The notes beneath the pieces were generated by a model, which made no database searches, was not told where the DNA came from, and worked only from the letters and a program-made list of their open reading frames with translations. Positions 17,404 to 26,525 of a DNA stretch of 64,000 bases are shown piece after piece. Source of the DNA: Acetatifactor muris (GTDB lineage Bacteria > Bacillota > Clostridia > Lachnospirales > Lachnospiraceae); assembly GCF_024623325.1 (NCBI RefSeq), contig NZ_JANJZD010000020.1, forward strand, positions 55,904-119,903. Reading direction: 5' to 3'. The translations under genes and the position numbers were made by a program. The stretch's first letter is position 1, and each line of letters starts with the position of its first letter.

Positions 17404-19218
17404 TTGAGGCAAAACAGTAGAGGATTCAATTCATATTTTCTTTTTATTCTGCTTCTCCTGATGGGAGTGGCCATTCTGACCACCTTAAACAGCGCGGATG
17501 ATGAATATACCAGAGAGCGATTCATCAACGATATGGAAGCGGAAAAGGTTACCGAGGTGGTAATCAATCCGAACAGCGAGGTGCCCACAGGGTATCTGCG
17601 GGTAGAACTGACAAACGGATCCGATATGAAGCTTTATGTGACGGATATCGTGGAGGCGGAGAAGCTGGTGAGATCCTATGGTTTCGACCCGCAGGTGAAG
17701 GATGTGCCCAGAGAGGGATGGGTGCTGACCACGCTGGTTCCCATGCTGATTGTGCTGGCGGTGGGGGTCTTCCTCTTTATGATGGTGAATGCCCAGAATG
17801 CCAACAACGGAAGCGGCAGGATGATGAACTTCGGCAAGAGCCGGGCCAGACTGTCCATGGGTGACAAGAGTATCACATTTGTCCAGGTGGCAGGACTGAC
17901 GGAAGAGAAGGAAGAACTGGAAGAGATTGTGGATTTCCTCAGGGAGCCGGGCAAATACACGAAGGTGGGTGCCAGAATTCCCAAGGGCGTGCTGCTGGAA
18001 GGACCACCCGGAACCGGTAAGACATTGCTTGCCAAAGCCGTGGCAGGGGAAGCGGGAGTTCCCTTTTTCAGCATCTCCGGTTCGGATTTTGTGGAAATGT
18101 TTGTGGGTGTGGGCGCTTCCCGTGTGAGAGATTTATTTGAGGAAGCCAAGAAGAATTCTCCCTGTATTGTATTTATAGATGAGATAGACGCAGTGGCCAG
18201 ACGGCGGGGTACCGGTATGGGCGGCGGCCACGATGAGAGAGAACAGACTTTAAACCAGCTGCTGGTGGAGATGGATGGCTTCGGCGTCAATGAGGGTATC
18301 ATCGTCATGGCGGCGACTAACAGAGTGGACATTCTGGATCCGGCTATTCTGCGCCCCGGGCGGTTTGACCGAAAAGTAACGGTGGGGACGCCGGATGTCA
18401 GAGGCAGGGAAGACATTCTGAAGGTACATTCCCGGAACAAGCCGTTGGCGGAGGATGTGGATTTAAAGCAGGTGGCGCAGACCACGGCGGGCTTTACAGG
18501 TGCGGATCTGGAGAATCTGCTGAATGAAGCGGCCATCAACGCGGCAAAAGGGGGGAAGGGTTTCCTGGCCCAGGACGATATCAAAAAGGCTTTTGTGAAG
18601 GTGGGCATCGGCACCGAGAAAAAGAGCCGGGTTATCTCCGACAAGGAAAAGCGGATTACGGCTTACCATGAGGCCGGTCATGCCATTCTGTTTCATGTGC
18701 TGCCGGATGTGGGACCGGTGTATACGGTTTCCATCATTCCCACGGGAGTAGGTGCCGCAGGGTATACCATGCCCCTTCCGGAGAAGGATGAAATGTTCAT
18801 GACAAAGGGGCAGATGCTTCAGCAGATTATGGTGTCTCTGGGGGGACGGATTGCGGAGGAAATCATTTTCGGAGATATTACCACAGGGGCTTCCAGTGAT
18901 ATCAAGAAGGCCACAAAGGTTGCGCGCAGAATGGTGACACGATTCGGTATGTCGGAGAATATCGGCGTAATCTGTTATGACGATGATGACGAGGAAGTAT
19001 TCATCGGCCGGGACCTTGCACATGCGAAAGCTCACAGCGAGGCTGTCTCAGGTGAGATTGACAGAGAGGTGAAGGCCATTATTGACGATTGCTATGCCAA
19101 GGCAAGGGAAATAATTCTGGCACAGGAAAAAGTGCTTCATACCTGTGCGGAGCTGCTTCTGCAGAAGGAACGGATTGGCCGGGAGGAGTTCGAGGCACTT
19201 TTTACAGCCCTGGAGTAA
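17404..19218 (+). CDS. ftsH: ATP-dependent zinc metalloprotease FtsH
   Basis: 604 residues from a TTG start with AGGAGG 8 bases upstream. This membrane-bound AAA protease degrades misfolded membrane proteins and regulators and takes part in sporulation. TM1 (about 9-27) and TM2 (about 112-132) flank an extracytoplasmic domain. The AAA module has Walker A GPPGTGKT (about 200-207), Walker B IVFIDEIDAV, and the second region of homology with RPGRFDR. The zinc site HEAGH is at about 422-426. The order tilS-hpt-ftsH is conserved in Bacillus and Clostridia. Confidence 0.97.
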   Translation: MRQNSRGFNSYFLFILLLLMGVAILTTLNSADDEYTRERFINDMEAEKVTEVVINPNSEVPTGYLRVELTNGSDMKLYVTDIVEAEKLVRSYGFDPQVKDVPREGWVLTTLVPMLIVLAVGVFLFMMVNAQNANNGSGRMMNFGKSRARLSMGDKSITFVQVAGLTEEKEELEEIVDFLREPGKYTKVGARIPKGVLLEGPPGTGKTLLAKAVAGEAGVPFFSISGSDFVEMFVGVGASRVRDLFEEAKKNSPCIVFIDEIDAVARRRGTGMGGGHDEREQTLNQLLVEMDGFGVNEGIIVMAATNRVDILDPAILRPGRFDRKVTVGTPDVRGREDILKVHSRNKPLAEDVDLKQVAQTTAGFTGADLENLLNEAAINAAKGGKGFLAQDDIKKAFVKVGIGTEKKSRVISDKEKRITAYHEAGHAILFHVLPDVGPVYTVSIIPTGVGAAGYTMPLPEKDEMFMTKGQMLQQIMVSLGGRIAEEIIFGDITTGASSDIKKATKVARRMVTRFGMSENIGVICYDDDDEEVFIGRDLAHAKAHSEAVSGEIDREVKAIIDDCYAKAREIILAQEKVLHTCAELLLQKERIGREEFEALFTALE

Positions 19219-19431
19219 TGGGCAAAGCAGGGCCACAGCGCAATTCTGTGGGCAGGTATCTGGCAGTCAAAGAAATGCCCATATACAAGATGCACAAAAC
19301 AACACTTCGTTTTTTGTTAATTTTGTTACTTTTGAGAATTGGCAGAATGGGGATTCAATGGTATTATAATACTCGTAACCCCCAATACATTATATAGTTT
19401 TTTGCTATACCCCATAAGAAATACCTTCTCT

Positions 19432-19465
19432 AAAAAGGGCAGTCACCCCATGGCTGTCCTTTTTA
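19432..19465. terminator. Bidirectional terminator between ftsH and the MATE gene
   Basis: An 11-bp stem, AAAAAGGGCAG (19432-19442) with CTGTCCTTTTT (19454-19464, one G-T pair), has an A run on one side and a T run on the other, so it can serve both converging genes. Confidence 0.85.
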
Positions 19466-19496
19466 CGTTGTGGGAAGGTCCGGTCCATAAATGATA

Positions 19497-20849
19497 CTAT
19501 TCTGTTGTGGGGCCTGTAAAAGTGTGGCCCTTTTCCAGTCGTCGCAGATACAGAATTCCTGTCACATCCGCAAGAATCCACCCGATGGGAATGGCGCTCC
19601 AGATGCCCACCACACCGATCTGGGGGATGGGAGCCAGTATGTAGGCCAGCAGGACTCTGGTGCCCAGAGAGATAATGGTAAGAACCAGTGACATTTCAGG
19701 CCGGTTGACTCCCCGGTAATACCCATATAACAGGAACAGAATACCGATTCCACAGTAGAATGCTCCCTCCACACGCAGGTATCCGGCTCCTGTGGCGATA
19801 ATATTCACATCTTCCGGACTGACGAAGAGCAGCATCAGATACGGGGCGAATACAAATACCAGCAGAGATATGACCGCGCAGAAAAGCAGAGAGATTCGGA
19901 CAGCACTGCGCATTCCCTGCCGTACTCTGCCTTTTTCGCCCGCTCCGTGATTCTGGGAGATAAAGAGAGAAAAGGCGTTGCCGAATTCCTGGGCGGGCAT
20001 GTAGGCAAAAGAATCAATCTTCACGGCCGCCGCGAAGGCAGCCATTACCTCCGGACCGAAGCTGTTCACAAGGCCCTGAATCATCAGGATGCCGAAGTTC
20101 ATCACGGACTGCTGGACGGAAGATGAGAAAGAGAAGCGCAGGATTTCTCCGGCGGCGCCCTTTTCAGGAGAGGAGAGCCGCAGGGGAAAGCGCAGGTTCG
20201 GTTCCCGGATCCAGGTATAAGCCGCAAGCCCCAGCCCGGACACTGCCTGCGCAATTATGGTGGCGGCCGCCGCTCCGGCAATCCCCCATCTGCACACAAC
20301 CACGAAAATCAGATCCAGCGCTACATTCAGCACAGCTGTGCTGCCCAGGAAGTACAGCGGCACCACGGAATTACCCACGGCCCGGAGAAGATAGGCGAAA
20401 TAATTATATAGGAATACGAAGAAGATTCCCATAAAAATAATCCATACATAAGTATGCATCATCTCCATCAACTGATCCGGAACCTGCAAAAGCCGCAGAA
20501 TGGGACGACAAAACAACATGACCAGAAAATTCAGGAGAAGCGTCACACCGCCGATGAGCAGAAACGAAAGCTGCATGCAGTCCTTCATTTTTTTGTTCTC
20601 TTTTTTCCCGAAATAGTAGGAAAAAAGGGCGCCGCTGCCCATACACATACCGATGAGGATGGAGGTCAGGAAGGTCATTAAGGTATAGGCAGAGCCCACT
20701 GCCGCCAATGCGTCCGGACCCAGAAAGCGGCCCACGATTAAGGTGTCTGCTATATTATAAAATTGCTGCAGCAGGTTTCCCAGTATCATGGGACCTGCGA
20801 ACAGAAGCATGTTTTTGGTTACATTTCCCTGAGTCAGATCTTTCTTCAT
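19497..20849 (-). CDS. MATE family efflux transporter
   Basis: 450 residues, start at MKKDLTQGNVTKN (20849) with GGAGAG 11 bases upstream; the frame extends 21 codons further without family similarity. About twelve membrane helices are predicted from the hydrophobic pattern. The N-terminal signature PMILGNLLQQFYNIADTLIV and the repeat-like second half with QGLVNSFGPEVMAAFAAA are typical of MATE proteins, which export cationic drugs or metabolites with Na+ or H+. It is transcribed alone against ftsH. Substrate unknown. Confidence 0.92.
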   Translation of the reverse strand: MKKDLTQGNVTKNMLLFAGPMILGNLLQQFYNIADTLIVGRFLGPDALAAVGSAYTLMTFLTSILIGMCMGSGALFSYYFGKKENKKMKDCMQLSFLLIGGVTLLLNFLVMLFCRPILRLLQVPDQLMEMMHTYVWIIFMGIFFVFLYNYFAYLLRAVGNSVVPLYFLGSTAVLNVALDLIFVVVCRWGIAGAAAATIIAQAVSGLGLAAYTWIREPNLRFPLRLSSPEKGAAGEILRFSFSSSVQQSVMNFGILMIQGLVNSFGPEVMAAFAAAVKIDSFAYMPAQEFGNAFSLFISQNHGAGEKGRVRQGMRSAVRISLLFCAVISLLVFVFAPYLMLLFVSPEDVNIIATGAGYLRVEGAFYCGIGILFLLYGYYRGVNRPEMSLVLTIISLGTRVLLAYILAPIPQIGVVGIWSAIPIGWILADVTGILYLRRLEKGHTFTGPTTE

Positions 20850-20961
20850 TTCAGATAATACTCTCCATTTTTTTTCGTATTCCAGTATAACATTGTGAGA
20901 CCGGTAATTCAATGATAACAGGATAAAAGAAAACGGAACAGCTGTTAAATATTAAATAAGA

Positions 20962-20991
20962 TTGTAACAGGAGTGGCGAATGGGATATAAT
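20962..20991 (+). promoter_or_regulatory. Probable promoter for the amidohydrolase gene
   Basis: TTGTAA (20962-20967), 18 bp, TATAAT (20986-20991), 72 bases before the start codon at 21064. Confidence 0.55.
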
Positions 20992-21063
20992 GAAATATGA
21001 TTCTTTTTAAAAGCTGAAAAGCTGCGTAGAAGGCTGTCCGTTGAAACGGACAAAGGAGAAATT

Positions 21064-21867
21064 ATGAAGATAATAGATTTTCACACCCACCCTTATCTTA
21101 CGGAGGAGCAAAACCTTTGTATGTATAAAGATTTTGCCCCAATGTCCATGCAGGAGGCGAAGGCGGATCTGGAACAGGCAGGAATTACGGGTATCTGCGG
21201 TTCTGTGATTTCCGCGAGGCCTTATGAAACGGACAGGGGATTTGCCCAGCTGAGAGAGCTGAATCGAAAGGCACTGGAAATTCGTGATATTTATGGAGAT
21301 TTTTACATTCCCGGCTTTCACATTCACCCTGCATTTCCGGAGGAGTCGCTGGAGGAGATGGCTTTTATGTATGAAGCCGGCATCCGGCTGATTGGGGAAC
21401 TTGTTCCGTACAGTCACGGCTGGGCGCAGTATGGATGCGATTATGACTGTGACGGATTTCACAGACTTCTGGAGGCCGCGGGCAGGTATCATATGGCGGT
21501 GAGCTATCATACAATGACGGAGCAGCAGGAGCAGATGACCAGGATGATAAAAGCACATCCCGATGTGATTTTCGTGGCAGCACATCCGGGAGGGCGGGAT
21601 GTGTACCTGCAGCATCTGGAACGGCTGGCGCAATATGGGAATGCCTTTCTGGATCTGTCGGGGACAGGGCTGTTTCGGTACGGGATGCTTCGGGCAGGCG
21701 TTGAAATGGCAGGGGCCGATAAACTGATTTTCGGAACAGACTATCCCATCTGCAACCCGCGGATGTATGTGCAGGCAGTGCTGGGAGAAAACTTGTCGGA
21801 GGAGGATACGGGAAAAATATTGTATAAAAATGCGGAAGATATTTTTACGAAATGTTTTGCGGGATAA
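21064..21867 (+). CDS. Amidohydrolase-superfamily metal-dependent hydrolase
   Basis: 267 residues. The N-terminal metal motif HTHP has His7 and His9. GFHIHPAF, the AAHPGGRD region and the final catalytic Asp in IFGTDYPICNP (about residue 227) follow, the layout of the amidohydrolase_2 (TIM-barrel) family. AAAGGAGAAATT precedes the ATG. These cytoplasmic enzymes hydrolyse or decarboxylate small molecules; the substrate cannot be inferred because neighbours are unrelated. The gene appears to be monocistronic. Confidence 0.85.
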   Translation: MKIIDFHTHPYLTEEQNLCMYKDFAPMSMQEAKADLEQAGITGICGSVISARPYETDRGFAQLRELNRKALEIRDIYGDFYIPGFHIHPAFPEESLEEMAFMYEAGIRLIGELVPYSHGWAQYGCDYDCDGFHRLLEAAGRYHMAVSYHTMTEQQEQMTRMIKAHPDVIFVAAHPGGRDVYLQHLERLAQYGNAFLDLSGTGLFRYGMLRAGVEMAGADKLIFGTDYPICNPRMYVQAVLGENLSEEDTGKILYKNAEDIFTKCFAG

Positions 21868-22056
21868 TTTGTAGCAAAAATGATGCAATGATAGCTTATA
21901 CTGACACTGTATGTATGCAAAACAGATTACAGGCGGGAACTTTTGGGGACTATGGAGGCTTTCGGCAATAGTCCGGCTGATGACGGAACAGCTGCAATTT
22001 CGGAGGCAGGCCCTCCGGGTGACGGAAGCTGCGTCGTGAGGAGAAAGGAGAAACCG

Positions 22057-23154
22057 GTGAGCAGGAAGTGGATGTGCATTTTATATTTGGTCTGTATATG
22101 CGGATGGCTGCTGCCATTTGTGCAGGTTTCTGCGCAGAGTGAAACAGTCTCGGCACTGGTTCAGAAGTATGAGATTTACCAGGAGCAGTTCGCTGCCATA
22201 GAGACTGCGGAGGATATAGAGGCCAATGGGTATGAGCGTATTGAAGGCCAGAGTTTTCCGGTATTGCTGGAATCCTTTGGGGAGGAGGAAGTAACCTTTC
22301 TGCCCATTATGCATAAGGAGTATCACAGGCTGGCGGTGCTGATTACTGACAGCAGCGGAAAGGTGCTTTATAAGACAGATCAGCTTGAGACGAATTATAA
22401 GTATCTGGAAAAGCTGGAACAGCCTACAAAGGCCCTTGCGGCGGTGTCCTTTCAGGATTTGAATCATGACGGGCTCACGGATATTGTGCTGATTACCAAC
22501 TGTGAAAATGCTGCGGGAGAATATGCGGGGGAACCCTATAAGGTGGGAGATGTGCTCTTCCAGAGGGACGGCGGATTTTACCGTGACTGGCGGATCTCCG
22601 ATAAGATAAACCGATTCAGCATGAATAAGAGTGCGGATTTCATTGCGGCCTATGTACGGGACGGGAATTCCACAGAGATATTGTATACGGCTGCCACACT
22701 GAAGGAATTGCTGAACAACGGTTTTAAGATTATTGAGGAGCAGAATTATACCCGCAATTTTGAGAAGCAGGGGAAGCTGCGGGTAGTGCCGGGGGTCCTC
22801 AGAATGGCGGAATATGACATATTCATGATTTATCTGGTCAATGAGCAGGGATACATTGTGTGGAGCTTTCAGCCCATGGCTGACTATGACAATCTGTATG
22901 CGCTGAAGGGTATGACCTGCAGGGATATGGACGGAGATGGAATGAAGGACATTGTGGTGCTTGCCAGATACAGTTATTCCGGACCGGATGGGGAATTCCT
23001 CATTGACACAAGATGCTCTATTTATTACCAGCGTACGGACGGTTTCGCGGAAGATACGGACTTTGCAGAGACCTATCAGTGTACGGAAGAGGATACGGTA
23101 GGAGAGCTGGTGGAAATCATCAGAGATTATTGGGGGTGGCCGAAAGAAGAATGA
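22057..23154 (+). CDS. Exported repeat-like protein, first gene of a two-component operon
   Basis: 365 residues from the GTG at 22057, chosen because GAAAGGAG ends 6 bases before it and a signal peptide follows directly (KWMCILYLVCICGWLLPF, cleavage probably after VSAQS). An upstream TTG at 21943 would put the signal sequence internally. Two stretches, DLNHDGLTDIVLI (about residue 134) and DMDGDGMKDIVVL (about 290), resemble the calcium-binding loop of FG-GAP/VCBS propeller repeats. It overlaps the response regulator gene by ATGA, so it belongs to that operon and could be a sensor partner outside the membrane. No enzyme motif was seen. Function unknown. Confidence 0.7.
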   Translation: MSRKWMCILYLVCICGWLLPFVQVSAQSETVSALVQKYEIYQEQFAAIETAEDIEANGYERIEGQSFPVLLESFGEEEVTFLPIMHKEYHRLAVLITDSSGKVLYKTDQLETNYKYLEKLEQPTKALAAVSFQDLNHDGLTDIVLITNCENAAGEYAGEPYKVGDVLFQRDGGFYRDWRISDKINRFSMNKSADFIAAYVRDGNSTEILYTAATLKELLNNGFKIIEEQNYTRNFEKQGKLRVVPGVLRMAEYDIFMIYLVNEQGYIVWSFQPMADYDNLYALKGMTCRDMDGDGMKDIVVLARYSYSGPDGEFLIDTRCSIYYQRTDGFAEDTDFAETYQCTEEDTVGELVEIIRDYWGWPKEE

Positions 23155-23804
23155 TTAAGATACTGATTGTAGACGATGAAAAGCCGATTTGTGACCTGAT
23201 TGACATTAATCTGTCCGCGGCGGGGTATTACTGTAAAACGGTGCAGGACGGACTGAAGGCAATTGATATGATTGAGACGGAGAATTTTGATCTGATTTTG
23301 CTGGATATCATGCTGCCCGGAGCGGACGGCTATGACATTATGGAGTATATTCGTCCGCTGAAAATCCCTGTGATTTTTATTACCGCGAAGCACGAGGTCA
23401 AGGACCGGGTGAAGGGGCTGAAGCTGGGAGCGGAAGACTATCTGGTGAAGCCCTTTGACGTGGTGGAGCTGGTGGCCAGGGTGGAAGTGGTGCTGCGGCG
23501 TTATAACAAGACAGAAAGTGTTCTCACGGCAGGAGATGTGGTGGTGGACATGGATGCCCGGAAGGTGACGAAGGCGGGGAAGCAGATTGTGCTCACCAAT
23601 AAGGAATACGGCCTTCTGGTATTGTTTATCAGCAATAAAAATATTGCGCTTTTCCGGGAGAATCTGTATGAAAAGGTCTGGGGAGATGAGTATCTGGCAG
23701 ACAGCCGGACATTGGATTTGCATGTGCAGAGACTGCGCCGGAAGATGGGCTGGGAAGAGAATCTGGTGGCGGTATATAAGATCGGCTACCGTCTGGAGAT
23801 CTGA
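23151..23804 (+). CDS. OmpR/PhoB-family response regulator
   Basis: 217 residues, starting at MIKILIVDDEKP and overlapping the preceding stop by 4 bases (ATGA). The receiver domain has the acidic pair at residues 8-9, phospho-acceptor Asp52 in LILLDIMLP, and the conserved Lys in YLVKPFD. The C-terminal winged helix covers about 125-217, with LTNKEYGLLVLF and SRTLDLHVQRLRRKM. It is followed 2 bases later by its kinase gene. The regulated promoter is not evident. Confidence 0.95.
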   Translation: MIKILIVDDEKPICDLIDINLSAAGYYCKTVQDGLKAIDMIETENFDLILLDIMLPGADGYDIMEYIRPLKIPVIFITAKHEVKDRVKGLKLGAEDYLVKPFDVVELVARVEVVLRRYNKTESVLTAGDVVVDMDARKVTKAGKQIVLTNKEYGLLVLFISNKNIALFRENLYEKVWGDEYLADSRTLDLHVQRLRRKMGWEENLVAVYKIGYRLEI

Positions 23805-23806
23805 TT

Positions 23807-25486
23807 ATGAAGTTTGTATACAAGATACTTCTGTGGACGATTATCATTATGGCGGCTGCTTTCGGGCTCAGCGGCTATCTGTTCGTCAATTCCGTCTTCG
23901 AGACTTCTCTGGAGAGGGAGGTTTCTCAGGCGATGGATGACAGCAGCATTCTGCGGTTTGCCTTTGAGACAGCGGCGCTGAATATTCCTACAAAGTACAA
24001 TGTGCTTCAGGACACTGCTGTGGAACAGATTGGCTCCAGGCTGGAAAGCAGCGGGCAGGGGTCAGGGCGTTTCCTGCGTCTGTCCAATGAGGAGAAGAAG
24101 GTTCTCTTCGTAAGCAACGGCTTTCCGGAGGACACCGCGCTTCTGCAGCAGATAACGGAGGATACCAGAATCTGGCAGGTGATTCCTCTGGGGGAGCATT
24201 ATTACATACATACGGGCATCATGGTAAATGCGCTGGACCGGAATATGTATCTGGAGACACTGGAGGATGTGACGGAGGTATTCGAAGAGCGGACGCTGGG
24301 ATTCTCCGTTTACAGGCAGGTGACTCTGGCTATGCTGCTCTGCAGTTCCGTGATTATGTTTCTGATCTGTACCTGGCTGACCAAACCCATTCGGTTTCTG
24401 ACGCATGCTACCAGGAAAATGGCCGGGGGAGATTACAGTTACCGGGCCAGGCAGATCAGCAGTGACGAGCTGGGCCAGCTGACCATGGATTTCAACAGCA
24501 TGGCCAACGAACTGGAGGCCACCATCGGTGAGCTGAGGGAAGAAGTGAGAGCCAGAGAGGATTTTATCGCCGCTTTTGCCCATGAGCTGAAGACACCTCT
24601 CACCGCTATCATAGGATATGCGGATTTGCTCAGATCCAGGAAACTGGATGAGGAGAAGCATTTTCTGTCTGCCAATTATATTTACACCGAGGGCAAGAGG
24701 CTGGAAAATATGTCCTTTCGCCTGCTGGATATCATTGTGACGAAAAGGGATACCATAGAGCGTCAGCCGATAGCGGCAAAATCCCTTTTTGACTATCTGA
24801 AAAGCATGTTTTCCGGAAATACGGAACAGAAGCTCAGGATATCCTTTGGAAAAGGGACGGTGTATGCAGAGGGGAATCTGCTGAAATCCGTATTGTTGAA
24901 TCTGGTGGATAATGCCTGCAAGGCCTCCAGTGAAGGAGGACTGGTGGAAGTGTACGGCAAGAGACGGGAGAATGCCTATGCCTTTTGTGTGAAAGATTAT
25001 GGCGTGGGGATTCCCGAGGAGGAGCTGAAGAAAGTCACGGAGGCTTTCTATATGGTAGACAAGTCCAGATCCCGCAGTAAGAATGGTGCCGGTCTGGGTC
25101 TGGCGCTCTGTGTGGAGATTCTGCGTCTGCATGAAAGTGAGCTGCTCATAGAAAGCAAGGTGGGAGAGGGAACCATCATCAGCTTTGAGATACCGGACAG
25201 GCAGGAAGAAGAGCCCGGCCGGGCGGAGGAAAACAGGCAGAACACAGAGAGCGGTCGGAAAGCTGAGAGTGCCCGGGAAGAGGAAGGCAGTCGAAAGGAA
25301 GAGTGCAGACGGGAAATGGAAGTTGCGGGGAAAGAAGAGTGTGATCGGAAAACGGAAAACGGCAGGACAGCACAGGAAGGGGAACGCAAAGGCGGAATAG
25401 ATGAAGCTGAGAAGGACAATGGCAGAACAGAACAGGGAGGCAAAGGGGCAGAGCCGGATGAATTTAAAGAAATGGGGCAGACTTAG
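23807..25486 (+). CDS. Sensor histidine kinase with long charged C-terminal tail
   Basis: 559 residues. TM1 (about 7-28), an extracytoplasmic sensor region of about 135 residues, TM2 (about 170-190), then HAMP (about 190-243). The phospho-acceptor is His259 in FAHELKTPLTAI. The ATPase domain has NLVDNACKAS, DYGVGIPEE and GAGLGLALC. A normal kinase would end near residue 465 (ISFEIPD). Here a further 95 residues follow, made almost only of Glu, Lys, Arg, Gly, Ser and Thr. The last 29 bases or more overlap the next gene. The partner is the regulator just upstream. Confidence 0.93.
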   Translation: MKFVYKILLWTIIIMAAAFGLSGYLFVNSVFETSLEREVSQAMDDSSILRFAFETAALNIPTKYNVLQDTAVEQIGSRLESSGQGSGRFLRLSNEEKKVLFVSNGFPEDTALLQQITEDTRIWQVIPLGEHYYIHTGIMVNALDRNMYLETLEDVTEVFEERTLGFSVYRQVTLAMLLCSSVIMFLICTWLTKPIRFLTHATRKMAGGDYSYRARQISSDELGQLTMDFNSMANELEATIGELREEVRAREDFIAAFAHELKTPLTAIIGYADLLRSRKLDEEKHFLSANYIYTEGKRLENMSFRLLDIIVTKRDTIERQPIAAKSLFDYLKSMFSGNTEQKLRISFGKGTVYAEGNLLKSVLLNLVDNACKASSEGGLVEVYGKRRENAYAFCVKDYGVGIPEEELKKVTEAFYMVDKSRSRSKNGAGLGLALCVEILRLHESELLIESKVGEGTIISFEIPDRQEEEPGRAEENRQNTESGRKAESAREEEGSRKEECRREMEVAGKEECDRKTENGRTAQEGERKGGIDEAEKDNGRTEQGGKGAEPDEFKEMGQT

Positions 25487-26291
25487 TCTGTTTCTGCTTC
25501 CTCTGGCGGGAATTATTGTAGGCCTTGCAGTGTGGGGGCCCGAGGAGCTGGCCCGCTACCGCGACAGGGGAATATTGAACCAGATTCAGACCCAGGAGAC
25601 GGCAATGGGGGCGGAAGGGTATCGCTATTCCCTGAGCAATAACGATAAGGTGTATATATTATCTAAATGCCTGAACAGTCAGGTACTGCCGGAGAGCGAG
25701 CAAAATGCACTTACCAGGACAGAACCGGATTACCAGGAGTTCACGGGGAACTATGCCTTTGTGGCAAACCGAAAGGATTCTTCCGGACAGGAACCGTCGG
25801 AGAGCAGGGGGATCACGCTCTGTAATCAGGCAGTTCAGGAATTGAAAGAGCTGGGCATTCTGCCGGAGGGGGTGAGGGAGCTGTCGGAGTCCTCCTACAA
25901 TGCAGTGCTGTATTCCGCATTTGATGTGCCGGAGCCCTGGAATAATGTGCTGGTGTGGAAAATTGATCTCGGTACCGCTCTGCAGAATGCCGATAAGGCG
26001 AACCGGCTGCTGGATGCCTATGTGGATGCAGATACAGGGAAACTGTATGAATTTTATGTCAGAACGGATATCACTTCCTGGTCTATGGTGGATGCGGACA
26101 GCATTGTCTCAGCCTGGGCGGAGTATATGGGACTGGGAGAACCGCAGGAATATGAGAATACCAACCCATTGTCGGAAAACACTCCTTATTTTAAGAAATA
26201 CAGTTTTGTCGGGATGGAGGAAGATAATACTGTTGTGACCATCGGGTTCTATGAAGGGATTAATGAACTGTATCTGAAGATTTCCAGGTGA
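25458..26291 (+). CDS. Membrane-anchored protein of unknown function
   Basis: 277 residues from ATG 25458 (MNLKKWGRLSLF), preferred because AAAGGGG lies 9 bases upstream and the membrane segment begins at once; ATG 25401 is an alternative that adds 19 hydrophilic residues. One N-terminal helix (about 8-27) anchors an extracytoplasmic domain of about 245 residues. The domain has no motif I recognise; it contains DAYVDADTGKLYEFYV, a stretch like those seen in two-component accessory proteins. It overlaps the kinase gene and ends the operon. Together with the exported first gene, it may sense or transmit an envelope signal; this is inferred from position. Confidence 0.65.
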   Translation: MNLKKWGRLSLFLLPLAGIIVGLAVWGPEELARYRDRGILNQIQTQETAMGAEGYRYSLSNNDKVYILSKCLNSQVLPESEQNALTRTEPDYQEFTGNYAFVANRKDSSGQEPSESRGITLCNQAVQELKELGILPEGVRELSESSYNAVLYSAFDVPEPWNNVLVWKIDLGTALQNADKANRLLDAYVDADTGKLYEFYVRTDITSWSMVDADSIVSAWAEYMGLGEPQEYENTNPLSENTPYFKKYSFVGMEEDNTVVTIGFYEGINELYLKISR

Positions 26292-26423
26292 GGAGAAGGG
26301 GATAAAAGATATATGACAATACTGTCACAATACATTTCTGTTGTCCAGGGGGATAAGCGTAAGATGCAACTTTGATGGAAAAAAGATGAAATTTATATAC
26401 AAAAAGGATGTCAATATGATGAG

Positions 26424-26466
26424 GCTCCCTCGTATGCTGTATATAACAGCAATGAGGGGGCTTTTT
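26424..26466 (+). terminator. Intrinsic terminator between the two-component operon and the amidase gene
   Basis: Outer stem GCTCCCTC (26424-26431) with GAGGGGGC (26454-26461), inner stem GCTGT/ACAGC, followed by five T residues. Confidence 0.75.
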
Positions 26467-26525
26467 ACGTGGCGGTAGTGGAAAGCGGATCGGGCTTAAG
26501 GATTCGGAGGAAGAGAGGGCATCAT

